The notes: generated by a model not told the origin, from the letters alone. Shown: positions 28,287 through 37,482, numbered from the stretch's first letter. The stretch: DNA of 64,000 nt from Rhodococcus sp. OK519 (GCF_003051005.1 NZ_QAOW01000001.1:558001-622000); one strand, 5' to 3'. Translations and numbers: made by a program.

Positions 28287-28673
28287 ATGGAACTGGGAAT
28301 CTCGACGCGTCTGAACACCGAGTTCGACGACGCCATCGCCAAGACACGGGCCGCCTTGCAGGAGCAGGGTTTCGGTGTCCTCACCGAGATCGACATGCAG
28401 GCGACGCTGAAGGCGAAGATCGGCGCCGAGATGGAGCAGTACGTCATCCTCGGTGCCTGCAATCCCCAGCTCGCGCACCGCGCCGTCGGCGTCGACCGGC
28501 AGATCGGTCTGCTGCTGCCGTGCAATGTCGTCGTCCGCGCCGACGGTGACGGCGTCGTCGTCGAGGCCATGAACCCGGCGCTCATGGTCGAGGTGACCAA
28601 GGAGCCCGGGCTCGAGGCGGTCGCCGCCGAGGCGACTACCCGCCTCCAGGCCGCGATCGACGCCCTGTCCTGA
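28287..28673 (+). CDS. DUF302 protein
   Basis: The product has 128 residues from ATG 28287 with AAGGAG upstream, 51 bases after the repressor gene. The DUF302 signature is present: FDDAIAKTRAALQEQGFGVL, EIDMQATLKAK, YVILGACNPQLAHRAV, GLLLPCNVVV. Two cysteines sit in the conserved ACNP and LPCN motifs. No enzymatic role is established for the family, but DUF302 proteins recur beside sulfur-oxidation and CsoR-type genes. It is probably in the same operon as cstR. Confidence 0.93.
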   Translation: MELGISTRLNTEFDDAIAKTRAALQEQGFGVLTEIDMQATLKAKIGAEMEQYVILGACNPQLAHRAVGVDRQIGLLLPCNVVVRADGDGVVVEAMNPALMVEVTKEPGLEAVAAEATTRLQAAIDALS

Positions 28674-28699
28674 GATTCGCGGGTCCGATCGATTCCGGC

Positions 28700-29764
28700 T
28701 CAGGCCGGAGCAGGCAGCGCCCTGGTACGAACCCGGCGTGCGGTGTGCACCGCGACCACACACCAGGCGACTACCAGGGCGCACAGCAGTCCGGCCGACA
28801 GCAGACGCGGAATCTCGAAGTCGCCCGCGACACCGAATGCCCCCATCCCGACCGCGCAGGCGCCGACCGGGAAGGTGAAGCTCCACCAGCTCATGGTGAA
28901 CGTCAGCCCGCTGCGGAACGCGCGCACCGTGACGACACCGACCGCGGTGAGGGCGACGATCATGATCGTTCCCATGAACAGTCCGTAGCCCAGGCCGAAC
29001 ACGTGCAGGGTGTGCGCGACGCCGCCGCCGACGGCGTGCTGCGCCGCGGTGCCGAGCAGGTTCGCTGCCGCGACGGACTGACCCACGATGCCGAGCGGAA
29101 TCCACATCGTCGGCAGAGCCTGCAGCGGCGGCAGCCCGCTCTCGCTGATCTCCCGCGTGACCATCGCGACGATGAACAGCGCGAACACCAGTGCGAGCGT
29201 GAACAGCGCATAGCAGCCGGTCAGCATCGCGACCCGCGGCCAACCCTCGGGCAGATGGTTCACCAGCGCGGCACCGGTCGCGGCCGACACCATCGGCGGG
29301 ACCACCGGCATCAGCCAGGCAGGGGTCGGGTTGCCGCGATCGGCGACGGCACGCAGTCGCATCCCCATCACCGCTGCGGTCAGCAGGCCGGCGGCGGTGC
29401 CGATCGCCCACAGGGCTCCCGCGATCCCGAACGCGAGACTCGGTGCGATGACGGTCGAGCCCACCGCGGCGGTGCCGGCGCCGACGGTGAGCACCGCCAT
29501 CGGCAGCGCTCCGTAGAACGGGAACATCGTGACGCTGCGCGCGTACCCGCGGGCGTGCTCGGTGTGCCGGATCCAGTGGACGGCGAACGCGGCCACGAGC
29601 ACCGCGAGCAGGGCCACCGCGAGAATCCAGAACGTGAGCGCGATTCCGCGTCGCCCCGGCAGATTCACCGGAAGCGACGACGTGGCGACGGCGATGATGC
29701 CGGTACCCATCACGACGGCGAACCAGTTGGGTGTGAGGTGGGCGAGACGTGGAGCGGTAAGCAT
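28700..29764 (-). CDS. TDT/SLAC1-family transporter (TehA/Ssu1-like)
   Basis: The product has 354 residues from ATG 29764, with about ten membrane helices. The N-terminal LTPNWFAVVMGTGIIAVATS is the hallmark of the tellurite-resistance/dicarboxylate transporter family, which includes sulfite exporters (Ssu1), malate transporters and plant SLAC1 anion channels. Its position next to the persulfide block makes sulfite or another anion a reasonable guess, but the sequence does not fix the substrate. It is divergent from a LysR regulator, with a LysR-type site almost touching its start codon. A longer N-terminal extension into that regulator is unlikely. Confidence 0.88.
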   Translation of the reverse strand: MLTAPRLAHLTPNWFAVVMGTGIIAVATSSLPVNLPGRRGIALTFWILAVALLAVLVAAFAVHWIRHTEHARGYARSVTMFPFYGALPMAVLTVGAGTAAVGSTVIAPSLAFGIAGALWAIGTAAGLLTAAVMGMRLRAVADRGNPTPAWLMPVVPPMVSAATGAALVNHLPEGWPRVAMLTGCYALFTLALVFALFIVAMVTREISESGLPPLQALPTMWIPLGIVGQSVAAANLLGTAAQHAVGGGVAHTLHVFGLGYGLFMGTIMIVALTAVGVVTVRAFRSGLTFTMSWWSFTFPVGACAVGMGAFGVAGDFEIPRLLSAGLLCALVVAWCVVAVHTARRVRTRALPAPA

Positions 29765-29765
29765 G

Positions 29766-29782
29766 AATACAACTCTTGTATT
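29766..29782. promoter_or_regulatory. LysR-type operator between the transporter and its regulator
   Basis: AATACAACTCTTGTATT is a perfect 7-base inverted repeat with a 3-base centre and contains the LysR T-N11-A pattern (TACAACTCTTGTA). It starts two bases upstream of the transporter ATG and lies 74 bases before the divergent LysR gene. Confidence 0.7.
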
Positions 29783-29855
29783 TTTACGTCTTTCCCGGTA
29801 GGAGTCTTGGCCTGGATGGGGTACAAACACCGTTTGTGGGTCTAGCCTTGGTGGT

Positions 29856-30749
29856 ATGCCGCTTTCGAACCGCGTACCCGAACTCGCCGCGCTGGATGTG
29901 CTGGTCGCAGTGGGCAGGCTCGGCAGCATGGGGGCGGCGGGACGCGAGCACGGACTGAGTCAGCAGGCCGTCAGCGCTCGGGTGCGATCCGCCGAACGGC
30001 AGCTCGGGATCCGGGTGTTCGATCGCGGTGCGGGCGGTGTCCAGCCCACCTCCGAGGGGGCACTGATTCTGGAGTGGGCGTCGGCGATCCTCGACTCCGC
30101 CGAGGAACTGGCGTCCGGGGTGGCCGCCCTGCGCGGCGAGCGGGACGCCAATCTCACCGTGGCCGCGAGCATGACGATCGCCGAATACCTCGTTCCGGGC
30201 TGGACGGTCGCGATGCGCCGCAAACACCCCACCGTCGTCACATCGGTGCGACTGCTGAACTCCACCGACGTCGCCGCCCAGGTGCGGGCCGGTGAGGCCG
30301 ATCTCGGATTCGTCGAAGGGCCGGTCGCCCCGGACGGTCTCCGATCCGTCGAAGTCGCCCACGACGAACTGGTCGTGATCGTCCCGCCCGGGCACAAGTG
30401 GATCGCGCGGGCGCCCATCGACACCGGCGAACTCGCGGCGACGCCGCTGATCCAGCGGGAGCCCGGATCCGGCACCCGCACCACCCTCGAACATGCGGTG
30501 CCCGGCTGCGTGGAACCGCTGCTCGAGCTCACGTCGTGCACCGCGGTCAAGGCCGCCGTCGTCGCCGGAAACGCGCCGGCGGTCGTCTCGTCACTCGCGG
30601 TCGAGGCCGATCTGCACGACGGACGGCTGGCATCCGTTCAGGTCGACGGCCTGCACATGCCGCGACGACTCCTCGCGGTGTGGGACGGATCCCGCGGACT
30701 GCGCGGCGCCGCACGCGACTTCCTCGACATCGCGCGCGGCGGCTGCTGA
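29856..30749 (+). CDS. LysR-family transcriptional regulator
   Basis: The product has 297 residues. The N-terminal winged HTH (LAALDVLVAVGRLGSMGAAGREHGLSQQAVSARVRSAERQLG) is followed by an effector-binding domain (about 95-290). It is divergent from the TDT transporter and probably controls it through the palindrome beside the transporter start, a standard arrangement for LysR regulators. Homologous arrangements pair such regulators with sulfite or anion exporters. The ligand is unknown. Confidence 0.92.
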   Translation: MPLSNRVPELAALDVLVAVGRLGSMGAAGREHGLSQQAVSARVRSAERQLGIRVFDRGAGGVQPTSEGALILEWASAILDSAEELASGVAALRGERDANLTVAASMTIAEYLVPGWTVAMRRKHPTVVTSVRLLNSTDVAAQVRAGEADLGFVEGPVAPDGLRSVEVAHDELVVIVPPGHKWIARAPIDTGELAATPLIQREPGSGTRTTLEHAVPGCVEPLLELTSCTAVKAAVVAGNAPAVVSSLAVEADLHDGRLASVQVDGLHMPRRLLAVWDGSRGLRGAARDFLDIARGGC

Positions 30750-30774
30750 GACCTCCGGAAGGGCCGTCTACGCG

Positions 30775-31797
30775 TCAGATGCCCATCGAGCGCGCCAGAA
30801 GCGGCCACGACTGGTGCAGGTCTTCCTGCCAGTAGCCCCACGAGTGGGTGCCGGTGGGGTTGAAGTCGAAAGTCGCCGGGATGTTCAGCGTGCGAAGGCG
30901 ATTCGCGAGGTTCCGGGTGCACACGTTGGTGGCGGCCTCGATCAGGCCACCGACGACGACCTGACGGCCGAACGCGATCAGGTCGCCGTCGACGCCCGGT
31001 GCGCCCATGTGGTCGAACTGCCCCGGCAGGCCGGAACCGGAGGAGATGAACAACTCGGTGCCCCGCAGCTTCTCCGCGTTGCGCACCGGGTCGTTGGCGT
31101 GTCGCGCCGGGCTTCCGGGCGGGCCCCACATGTTCACGGGGTCGCCACCGGCCGTCGAGCTGACTACCAGGTCGACGAACGCCGATCCCATCGGCGTGCT
31201 CGTCTCGGCGCAGCCGCTGTACGACCCGACAGCCTTGTACAGGCCGGGGGCGGCGATCGCGAGGTTCAGGACGGAAGTCGCGGTCATCGAGATCGCGGCA
31301 ATCGAGTTGCTGCCGTTGCCGCCGAACTCGGCGTCGATGATCGGCGGGAGTTCGCGCGTGAGGAACGTCTGCCACTTGTTGCGTCCCAGAACCGGGTCGT
31401 CGCGCTCCCAGTCGGTGTAGTAGCTGGCGGTGCCCCCCATCGGCGTCACGACGTTGACCTGCTTGTCGGCGAAGAACTCGGTGACATCCGTGTTCGCCTG
31501 CCACGTCGCATTCGTCTCGCCGCCGCCCGCACCGTTGAGCAGGTAGAGCGTCGGACGCGGACGTGACGTGTCGGCAGGCAGCAGGATCCGGATCGGGACG
31601 ATGCGGTCCATCGACGCCGAATAGACCTGAGCGGTGACCGCCCGCGAACCGGAGTCGTCCACGCGGTCGACGTGCGACGCCGGCCGGGCGGACGCGACGG
31701 CGGTGTCGGTCACGAGGGGAGCGGTCAGCAATGCCGTCAGGGACAGTGCCACCGCGGCGCACGCCTTACGTGCGCGGCGAAGTGCTCCAGTTCGCAT
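30775..31797 (-). CDS. Secreted mycolyltransferase-like esterase (antigen 85 family)
   Basis: The product has 340 residues with a signal peptide (positive MRTGALRRARK, hydrophobic stretch to about residue 36). The esterase fold shows LYLLNGAGGG near 84-93 and Ser170 in AAISMTATS as nucleophile. GTHSWGYWQEDL near residue 320 supplies the catalytic His. These match the antigen 85 / mycolyltransferase group, which transfers mycolates to trehalose or arabinogalactan in the cell envelope. Supporting cysteines (GCAET, NVCTRN) may form a disulfide. It points to a mycolate-bearing host. Confidence 0.9.
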   Translation of the reverse strand: MRTGALRRARKACAAVALSLTALLTAPLVTDTAVASARPASHVDRVDDSGSRAVTAQVYSASMDRIVPIRILLPADTSRPRPTLYLLNGAGGGETNATWQANTDVTEFFADKQVNVVTPMGGTASYYTDWERDDPVLGRNKWQTFLTRELPPIIDAEFGGNGSNSIAAISMTATSVLNLAIAAPGLYKAVGSYSGCAETSTPMGSAFVDLVVSSTAGGDPVNMWGPPGSPARHANDPVRNAEKLRGTELFISSGSGLPGQFDHMGAPGVDGDLIAFGRQVVVGGLIEAATNVCTRNLANRLRTLNIPATFDFNPTGTHSWGYWQEDLHQSWPLLARSMGI

Positions 31798-31955
31798 GAA
31801 TGGTGGTCCTTCGAGGGTTCCGAGAGTCTGGACCCGACATACCCGAAACGCCCCGTAACATGCATTTCCCCTGATACATCCGGTTTTTCGAGGGCACTGT
31901 ATCGCGCGTCACTCGATGCGCCTGCACCGGATCTGGTCGAGCGTCCGAACAATCC

Positions 31956-32420
31956 TCAGATGCCGCCGGCGAAGCCGTGCTGACGCCACGCCTCGTACGT
32001 GACGACCGCGGCGGCATTCGACAGATTCAGAGACCGGCGACCCGGGACCATGGGGATCCGCACGTGCTCCGTGACGTGCGGATCCGCCAGCACCTCCGGC
32101 GACAGGCCGGTGGGCTCGGGGCCGAAGAGCAGGACGTCACCGGCCTGGTAGGCGACGTCCGCGTACGACGTCGATGCGTGTGCGGTGAACGCGAACACCC
32201 GATCGGGATTCAGCGCCGCCCACGCGGCCTCGAGATTCTCGTGCACCGTGACCGACGCGAGGTCGTGGTAGTCGAGACCCGCCCGCTTCAGCTTCGGTTC
32301 GGACAGGTCGAACCCGAGCGGGCCGACGAGATGCAGTTCGCAGCCAGTGCCCGCGACCATGCGGATCGCGTTTCCCGTGTTGGGTGGGATGCGGGGCTCG
32401 TGGAACATCACTCGGAACAC
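31956..32420 (-). CDS. trmL: tRNA (cytidine/uridine 34-2'-O)-methyltransferase TrmL (SpoU family)
   Basis: The product has 154 residues from GTG 32420 (VFRVMFHEPRIPPNTGNAIR), the length of E. coli TrmL. A longer frame to 32510 has no typical start. SPOUT trefoil-knot motifs are LLFGPEPTGLSPEVL, HVRIPMVPGRRSLNLSNA and AAVVTYEAWRQ. It methylates the wobble nucleotide of tRNA-Leu using S-adenosylmethionine. Its upstream end overlaps nothing but lies 79 bases from the divergent pentapeptide gene. In Mtb a spoU gene lies in the same neighbourhood. Confidence 0.92.
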   Translation of the reverse strand: MFRVMFHEPRIPPNTGNAIRMVAGTGCELHLVGPLGFDLSEPKLKRAGLDYHDLASVTVHENLEAAWAALNPDRVFAFTAHASTSYADVAYQAGDVLLFGPEPTGLSPEVLADPHVTEHVRIPMVPGRRSLNLSNAAAVVTYEAWRQHGFAGGI

Positions 32421-32499
32421 GACGTTCAGCTTGCCAGGCGTGCCCGGTGCATCGCCGAGCGGATCGCGGCAGTCGAAATTGTCGGTACACGGGGGCAGC

Positions 32500-33117
32500 A
32501 TGGGACCCATGACGGGAGAACTCGTGGAGATCGTGGGGGAGGACTTCTCCGACGTCCGCTTGTCGCGGGAGAAGTGGAGTCGGCGGCACTACACCGCGTG
32601 CTCGTTCCGGGACGCGGACCTTTCCGAGTTGACCACCGAGTACGCGGTCTTCACCGAATGTGACTTCACCGGTGCCGACCTCACCGACTCGCACCATCAC
32701 GGCAGCGCCTTCCGGTCGTGCATGTTCGCGCGGACCACGATGTGGCACAGCAGCTTCCGTGGCTGCAGCATGCTCGGCTCCGTCTTCGTCGACTGCCAAC
32801 TGCGGCCCCTCGTGGTCGAGGAGGTGGACTTCACGCTGGTATCGATGGGCGGTGCCGACCTGCGGGGGCTCGATCTCACGGACTGCCGGTTCCGTGAGGC
32901 CAATCTGGTGCAAGCGGATCTCCGGGGCGCCGTGCTGCGCTCGGTGAACTTGTCGGGGGCGCGGGTGGAGGGGATGCGCCTCGAGGGCGCGGATCTGCGT
33001 GGCGCGCATGTCGATCCCGGCCTGTGGACCGCCGCGAAGCTCGACAAGACCCAGGTGGAGCTGACTCAGGCGGTCGGGTATGCGGCCGCGCACGGGCTGG
33101 TCGTCGAACCGTGGTGA
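32500..33117 (+). CDS. Pentapeptide-repeat protein
   Basis: The product has 205 residues (ATG 32500 with GGGGG just upstream; ATG 32509 is an alternative). It is built of A(D/N)LXX-type units: CSFRDADLSELTTEYAVF, CDFTGADLTD, GADLRGLDLTDCRF, REANLVQADLRGAVL, VNLSGARVEG, EGADLRGA. These form a right-handed quadrilateral beta helix. Some family members mimic DNA and protect gyrase from fluoroquinolones (MfpA/Qnr), but nothing here identifies that function. It stands alone between trmL and the GNAT gene. Confidence 0.92.
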   Translation: MGPMTGELVEIVGEDFSDVRLSREKWSRRHYTACSFRDADLSELTTEYAVFTECDFTGADLTDSHHHGSAFRSCMFARTTMWHSSFRGCSMLGSVFVDCQLRPLVVEEVDFTLVSMGGADLRGLDLTDCRFREANLVQADLRGAVLRSVNLSGARVEGMRLEGADLRGAHVDPGLWTAAKLDKTQVELTQAVGYAAAHGLVVEPW

Positions 33118-33126
33118 GGCTGCCTG

Positions 33127-33633
33127 TCAGCGCACCAGATCACGAGCCAGCAGGTCCATCATCAGCCCGTCCCGCCACACCCCATCTGCATCTTTGGAGT
33201 ACTCGCGCATGACGCCCACCTCCTGGAATCCCACCTTGCGGTAGCACGCGATCGCCCTCGAATTCGCAGCTTCCGGGTCGATGACGATGCGGTGGAAGCC
33301 GAGGTTGTCCACCAGGTGAGTGCACAGCGTCCGGACCACCTCTGTCCCCAGCCCCCGCCCGTGCACGGCGTTGTCGAGGAACAGATCCACACCGGCATGC
33401 CGGAACTGGGGGTCCGGCTCCTGGTACCACTGCGCGAAACCGACGACGGAACCGTCGAGCAGCACTGCATAGGCGACGGTTCCGGGTTCGGGTGACGGCC
33501 AGTCGTCGGCCGGATCGTTCCACCATCGACGCACCGCGGGGGAACGGTGGATCTCGCGTAACCGTGGGTGATGAACTGTCCGGACCGGGGTCAACACGAC
33601 ACGTGGACCACGAAGATCCGGAGCCGATGACAT
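33127..33633 (-). CDS. GNAT-family N-acetyltransferase
   Basis: The product has 168 residues. GNAT motif A is the acetyl-CoA loop VHGRGLGTEVVRTL (about 90-103), preceded by strand AGVDLFLDN and followed by FHRIVIDPEAANSRAIACYRKVGFQEVG. Length and order resemble aminoglycoside 6'-N-acetyltransferase-like members, but general GNATs of this layout are common and I would not call resistance. It is convergent with the pentapeptide gene and divergent from folD by 22 bases. Confidence 0.88.
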   Translation of the reverse strand: MSSAPDLRGPRVVLTPVRTVHHPRLREIHRSPAVRRWWNDPADDWPSPEPGTVAYAVLLDGSVVGFAQWYQEPDPQFRHAGVDLFLDNAVHGRGLGTEVVRTLCTHLVDNLGFHRIVIDPEAANSRAIACYRKVGFQEVGVMREYSKDADGVWRDGLMMDLLARDLVR

Positions 33634-33655
33634 GCAGCGACCCTAGCCTGGAACA

Positions 33656-34525
33656 ATGGTCGCCGTGACTGCAACGATCCTGGATGGCAAAGCAACCCGC
33701 GACGAGATTTTCAAGGACCTCGAGGTCAGGGTGGCAGCCCTGAAGGAGAAGGGCATCACGCCCGGACTCGGGACGATTCTGGTGGGTGAGGATCCGGGCT
33801 CGGCCGCCTACGTCCGCGGCAAGCACAACGACTGCGCCAAGGTCGGCATCACCTCGATCCGCCGTGACCTGCCGGCCGACATCACCCAGGACGAGCTCGA
33901 GGCCACCATCGACGAGCTCAACGCCAACCCCGAGTGCACCGGCTACATCGTCCAGCTCCCGCTGCCCAAGCACCTCGACGAGAATGCCGCCCTCGAGCGC
34001 ATCGACCCGGAGAAGGACGCCGACGGCCTGCACCCGGTGAACCTCGGCCGACTGGTCCTCGGCAAGGAGGCGCCGCTGCCGTGCACCCCGCGCGGCATCG
34101 TGCACCTGCTGCGCCGCTACGAGGTTCCGATCGCCGGCGCCCACGTCGTCGTCGTCGGGCGCGGCGTCACCGTCGGGCGTCCTATCGGTCTGCTGCTCAC
34201 CCGCCGCACCGAGAACGCGACGGTCACGTTGTGCCACACCGGAACCCGTGACCTCGCCGCGCAGGTGCGTCAGGCCGACATCGTGATCGCCGCGGCCGGA
34301 GTGCCGGGCCTCATCACGGCCGACATGGTCAAGCCGGGCGCTGCCGTCCTCGATGTGGGTGTCAGTCGCACCGCCGACGGCCTGCGCGGTGACGTGGCCG
34401 ACGACGTCCGCGAGGTCGCCGGATTCATTTCCCCGAACCCCGGTGGCGTCGGACCGCTGACCCGCGCATTCCTGCTCAGCAACGTCGTGGAGCGGGCCGA
34501 GCTGCTCGCCGGACTGCCCGGCTAG
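33656..34525 (+). CDS. folD: FolD methylenetetrahydrofolate dehydrogenase/cyclohydrolase
   Basis: The product has 289 residues (GTG 33665 is an alternative start giving [16 protein letters not shown]). FolD motifs are [25 protein letters not shown] with catalytic Tyr/Lys, [25 protein letters not shown], and NADP-binding [17 protein letters not shown]. It interconverts methylene-, methenyl- and formyl-tetrahydrofolate in one-carbon metabolism. It is followed nine bases later by a DUF3017 membrane protein, as in mycobacteria. Confidence 0.97.
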   Translation: MVAVTATILDGKATRDEIFKDLEVRVAALKEKGITPGLGTILVGEDPGSAAYVRGKHNDCAKVGITSIRRDLPADITQDELEATIDELNANPECTGYIVQLPLPKHLDENAALERIDPEKDADGLHPVNLGRLVLGKEAPLPCTPRGIVHLLRRYEVPIAGAHVVVVGRGVTVGRPIGLLLTRRTENATVTLCHTGTRDLAAQVRQADIVIAAAGVPGLITADMVKPGAAVLDVGVSRTADGLRGDVADDVREVAGFISPNPGGVGPLTRAFLLSNVVERAELLAGLPG

Positions 34526-34534
34526 GCAGCGTCC

Positions 34535-34810
34535 GTGACGCAGTTCGTGCGCAGGAACCTGCCGTTGGTCGTCGTCCTCATCGTGGTGGCGGCGGCCTTC
34601 GTGCTGGTGCTCGCCGATCGCTGGCGGCGTGGCGCCCTCGTCCTCGGGGGCGCCATGGTGCTCGCGGCTCTTCTGCGTGCTGTGTTGTCGCCCGACAAGG
34701 TCGGGCTGCTGGCCGTGCGCAGCAGGGGATTCGACGTGGGCGCGATGGCGCTCGTCGGCGCGACGATCATCGCGCTGGCAGTGTCGATCGACCCGCTGGG
34801 AACCGACTGA
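34535..34810 (+). CDS. DUF3017 small membrane protein
   Basis: The product has 91 residues from GTG 34535. Three hydrophobic helices (LPLVVVLIVVAAAFVLVLAD, ALVLGGAMVLAALLRAVL, ALVGATIIALAVSI) match DUF3017, which accompanies folD in actinobacteria. Its function is unknown. Its last codons are part of a 19-base tandem repeat that extends past the stop, so the C-terminus may vary between strains. Confidence 0.9.
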   Translation: MTQFVRRNLPLVVVLIVVAAAFVLVLADRWRRGALVLGGAMVLAALLRAVLSPDKVGLLAVRSRGFDVGAMALVGATIIALAVSIDPLGTD

Positions 34811-34860
34811 CCCGCTGGGAACCGACTGACTCGCTGGGAACCGACTCACCCGCTGGGAAC
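34790..34860 (+). repeat. 19-base tandem repeat across the DUF3017 stop
   Basis: Units of GACCCGCTGGGAACCGACT begin at 34790, 34809 and 34828 (one substitution), with a degenerate fourth from 34847. The first unit contains the last coding codons, and the rest fills the gap to the convergent metX end. The repeat unit is not a multiple of three, so copy changes inside the coding end would alter the C-terminus. Confidence 0.93.
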
Positions 34861-34886
34861 GGAGCGAGGCGTGCGGGTGCCCGCGC

Positions 34887-36032
34887 TCAGCCCCGGCGGG
34901 CCTCGCGCGCCAGTTCCATCGTCTCCTTCAGCAGTTCCGCCACGGCGTCCGCTTCGGTGAGGAAGCCGTCGTGGCCGTCCTTCGACGCGAGGACGCGCAA
35001 CCGGTCGCAACCGCGAAGCCCGTCTGCGAGTTCTTGCTGCTGTCGCAGCGGATAGAGCCGATCGGAGTCGACGCCGCCGACGATGGTCGGAACGTTCGTC
35101 GACGCCAGCGCTGCGGCGACACCGCCGCGACCGCGGCCCACATCGTGGCGGTTCATCGCCTCGGTGAGCAGCACGTAGGTGGCGGGGTCGAACCGGGAAA
35201 CCAGCTTGTCGGCTTGGTGTTCGAGGTAGCTCTGAACCGCGTAACGGCCGCCGGTCCAGGGGTTCTCGTCGGCCTGCGCGTCGTTGGCGAAGCGGGAATC
35301 CAGTTCGGACTCGGTGCGATACGTCAGGTGCGCGATCCGGCGGGCGAGGCCCAGCCCGGTACGCGGGATCCGACCGGTGCCGTAGTAGTCGCCGCCCTGC
35401 CAGTCCGGGTCGCTCCGGATCGCGGCGATCTGAGTGGTCTGCGTACCGATCTGGTCGGCGGTGGCGCGCGCGCCCACCGCGAGAATGAGAGCCGAGTCGA
35501 CTCGGTGGGGATGGCCGACGACCCACTCGAGGGTCCGCATGCCACCCATCGACCCACCGACGACCGACGAGAAACGCTCGATGCCGAGCACGTCGGCGAG
35601 CGCGACCTCTGCAGCCACCTGATCGCGGATGGAGATCTCGGGGAAACGTGAACCCCACACCGCGCCGTCGGCGGCAATGGAACCGGGGCCCGTCGTGCCA
35701 CGGCAGCCGCCGAGCACGTTGGTGGCGATGACGCACCACTCGTTCGTGTCGATCGGGGCGCCCGGGCCCACCATGCCGTTCCACCAGCCGGGGGAGGGAT
35801 GCTCGTCGTCCGACGGTCCCGTGACGTGGGAGTCGCCGGTGAGGGCGTGCTCGATGAGGATCACGTTGTCCCGGTCGGTGGCCGGCTCGCCCCACCGCTG
35901 GACCGCGATCGTGACGTCGGGCAGAACCACACCGCTCTCGAGCTCGAGCGAGCCGATGTGGACAAAACACAACTGCCCGTCCGGCGGGGGGAATCCCGCC
36001 GGACGGGTGTTGCGGACAGAGCTGACGGTCAA
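34887..36032 (-). CDS. metX: Homoserine O-acetyltransferase MetX
   Basis: The product has 381 residues, an alpha/beta-hydrolase-type acyltransferase. The nucleophile elbow [15 protein letters not shown] carries the catalytic Ser, followed by [13 protein letters not shown] and the C-terminal [13 protein letters not shown] with catalytic His. It transfers acetyl from acetyl-CoA to homoserine, the substrate of the neighbouring sulfhydrylase, in methionine biosynthesis. Its ATG overlaps the metY stop by four bases, so it is translated after metY in the SAM-IV-controlled operon. Confidence 0.96.
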   Translation of the reverse strand: MTVSSVRNTRPAGFPPPDGQLCFVHIGSLELESGVVLPDVTIAVQRWGEPATDRDNVILIEHALTGDSHVTGPSDDEHPSPGWWNGMVGPGAPIDTNEWCVIATNVLGGCRGTTGPGSIAADGAVWGSRFPEISIRDQVAAEVALADVLGIERFSSVVGGSMGGMRTLEWVVGHPHRVDSALILAVGARATADQIGTQTTQIAAIRSDPDWQGGDYYGTGRIPRTGLGLARRIAHLTYRTESELDSRFANDAQADENPWTGGRYAVQSYLEHQADKLVSRFDPATYVLLTEAMNRHDVGRGRGGVAAALASTNVPTIVGGVDSDRLYPLRQQQELADGLRGCDRLRVLASKDGHDGFLTEADAVAELLKETMELAREARRG

Positions 36033-37333
36033 GACGCCGCCGCAGCCGCGAATCCGGCATCGAGATCGGCGAGGATGTCGTCGATGCCCTCGATGCCGAC
36101 GGCGAGCCGGACCAGACCCGGGGTGACACCCGACGCGAGCTGCTCCGCGGGGGTGAGCTGCGAGTGGGTGGTCGAGGCCGGGTGGATCACCAGCGAGCGC
36201 ACGTCACCGATGTTGGCGACATGGCTGTGCAGGGAGAGCGCATTGACGAACTTCTTGCCCGCGTCGACGCCGCCGGCCAGTTCGAAGGCGACGATCGCGC
36301 CGGTGCCACGCGGGGCCAGCGTCTTACCGCGTTCGTGCCACGGCGACGACGGCAGGCCGGCGTACGAGACCGACGCGACCTCGGGACGCGCGTCGAGGTA
36401 CTCGGCGACGGCCTTCGCGTTCGCCACGTGCCGTTCCATGCGCAGGCTCAGCGTCTCGAGTCCCTGCGCGATGAGGAACGCGTTGAACGGCGAGACGGCC
36501 GCACCCAGATCGCGCAGCAACTGCACGCGGGCCTTGAGCGCGAACGCCGGTGCACCCAGATCGGCGTAGACGACGCCGTGGTAGCTGGGGTCCGCGGTGG
36601 TGAAGTTGGCGTGGCGACCCTGCGTCCAGTCGAAGTTGCCACTGTCGACGATCACGCCGGCGACCGCGGTGCCGTGGCCGCCGAGGTACTTGGTGGCCGA
36701 GTGGACGACGATGTCCGCGCCGTGCTCGAACGGACGGATCAGGTACGGCGTCGCGACGGTGTTGTCGACGATCAGCGGGATGCCGTTCTCGTGCGCGACC
36801 TTCGAGATGCCCGGGATGTCCAGGATGTCGTTGCGCGGGTTCGAGATCGACTCGCCGTAGAACGCCTTGGTGTTCGGTCGGATCGCGGCGCGCCACTGCG
36901 CGATGTCGTCCGGATCCTCGACGAACGAAACCTCGATGCCCAGCTTGCGCAGCGAGTAATGGAACAGGTTGTACGTGCCGCCGTACAGGCGCGGGCTCGA
37001 CACGATGTGGTCGCCGGCCTCGGCGAGGTTGAGGATCGCGAACGTCTCGGCGGCCTGGCCCGAGGCGAGCAGCAGGGCGGCGACGCCACCCTCGAGCGCC
37101 GCGATGCGCTGCTCGACGGCGTCCTGCGTCGGGTTCATGATGCGGGTGTAGATGTTGCCGGGCTCGGCCAGTCCGAACAGAGCCGCCGCGTGGTCGGTGC
37201 TGTCGAACGTGTACGACGTGGTCTGGTAGATCGGCAGCGCGCGCGCGTTGGTCGCGCCGTCGGGCAGCTGACCCGCGTGAATCTGCTTGGTCTCGAAGCT
37301 CCAGTCGGCCTTCGGGTCCGTGATTTCGGTCAT
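36029..37333 (-). CDS. metY: O-acetylhomoserine sulfhydrylase (PLP enzyme)
   Basis: The product has 434 residues. It is a Cys/Met metabolism PLP enzyme: [32 protein letters not shown] equivalent, [14 protein letters not shown] and the PLP lysine in [13 protein letters not shown]. It makes homocysteine from O-acetylhomoserine and sulfide. The ATG at 37333 has AGGAG upstream. Upstream lie a short Cys-containing leader ORF and a SAM-IV riboswitch, so expression should fall when S-adenosylmethionine is high. It is the first gene of the metY-metX operon. Confidence 0.96.
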   Translation of the reverse strand: MTEITDPKADWSFETKQIHAGQLPDGATNARALPIYQTTSYTFDSTDHAAALFGLAEPGNIYTRIMNPTQDAVEQRIAALEGGVAALLLASGQAAETFAILNLAEAGDHIVSSPRLYGGTYNLFHYSLRKLGIEVSFVEDPDDIAQWRAAIRPNTKAFYGESISNPRNDILDIPGISKVAHENGIPLIVDNTVATPYLIRPFEHGADIVVHSATKYLGGHGTAVAGVIVDSGNFDWTQGRHANFTTADPSYHGVVYADLGAPAFALKARVQLLRDLGAAVSPFNAFLIAQGLETLSLRMERHVANAKAVAEYLDARPEVASVSYAGLPSSPWHERGKTLAPRGTGAIVAFELAGGVDAGKKFVNALSLHSHVANIGDVRSLVIHPASTTHSQLTPAEQLASGVTPGLVRLAVGIEGIDDILADLDAGFAAAAAS

Positions 37334-37408
37334 GAGTCGTCTACTCCTGGTTCGGGAGATATTCGTCAGGTGAGGTGGCGCAGCGCCGTGCGCGCGCGTG
37401 GGGACCGG

Positions 37409-37429
37409 CTACTCGTGACAACTGCACAT
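37409..37429 (-). CDS. Putative six-residue Cys-containing leader peptide
   Basis: A tiny ORF (ATG 37429, stop TAG at 37411-37409) encodes Met-Cys-Ser-Cys-His-Glu. It has a textbook ribosome site, GGAGG, six bases before the ATG. It lies between the SAM-IV riboswitch and metY. Cys-rich leader ORFs that sense cysteine availability by attenuation are known in mycobacteria upstream of sulfur genes. Whether this one is translated and acts that way is an inference. Confidence 0.55.
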   Translation of the reverse strand: MCSCHE

Positions 37430-37462
37430 GATGAACCTCCGGTGGGGCATGGCCCGGTCAGT

Positions 37463-37482
37463 GGGTCCGTCCCAGCGGACCC
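37463..37482 (-). promoter_or_regulatory. Hairpin at the end of the SAM-IV riboswitch
   Basis: A 7-base perfect stem GGGTCCG / CGGACCC with a 6-base loop overlaps the 3' end of the aptamer (the GCGCGGGTC segment at 37486-37478). No T-run follows on the minus strand. It may be the expression-platform helix that competes with the aptamer. Confidence 0.55.

Noticed and set aside
33127-33633. Calling the GNAT an aminoglycoside 6'-N-acetyltransferase
   Set aside because: Only general GNAT features are visible; resistance cannot be inferred without a close match to a tested enzyme.
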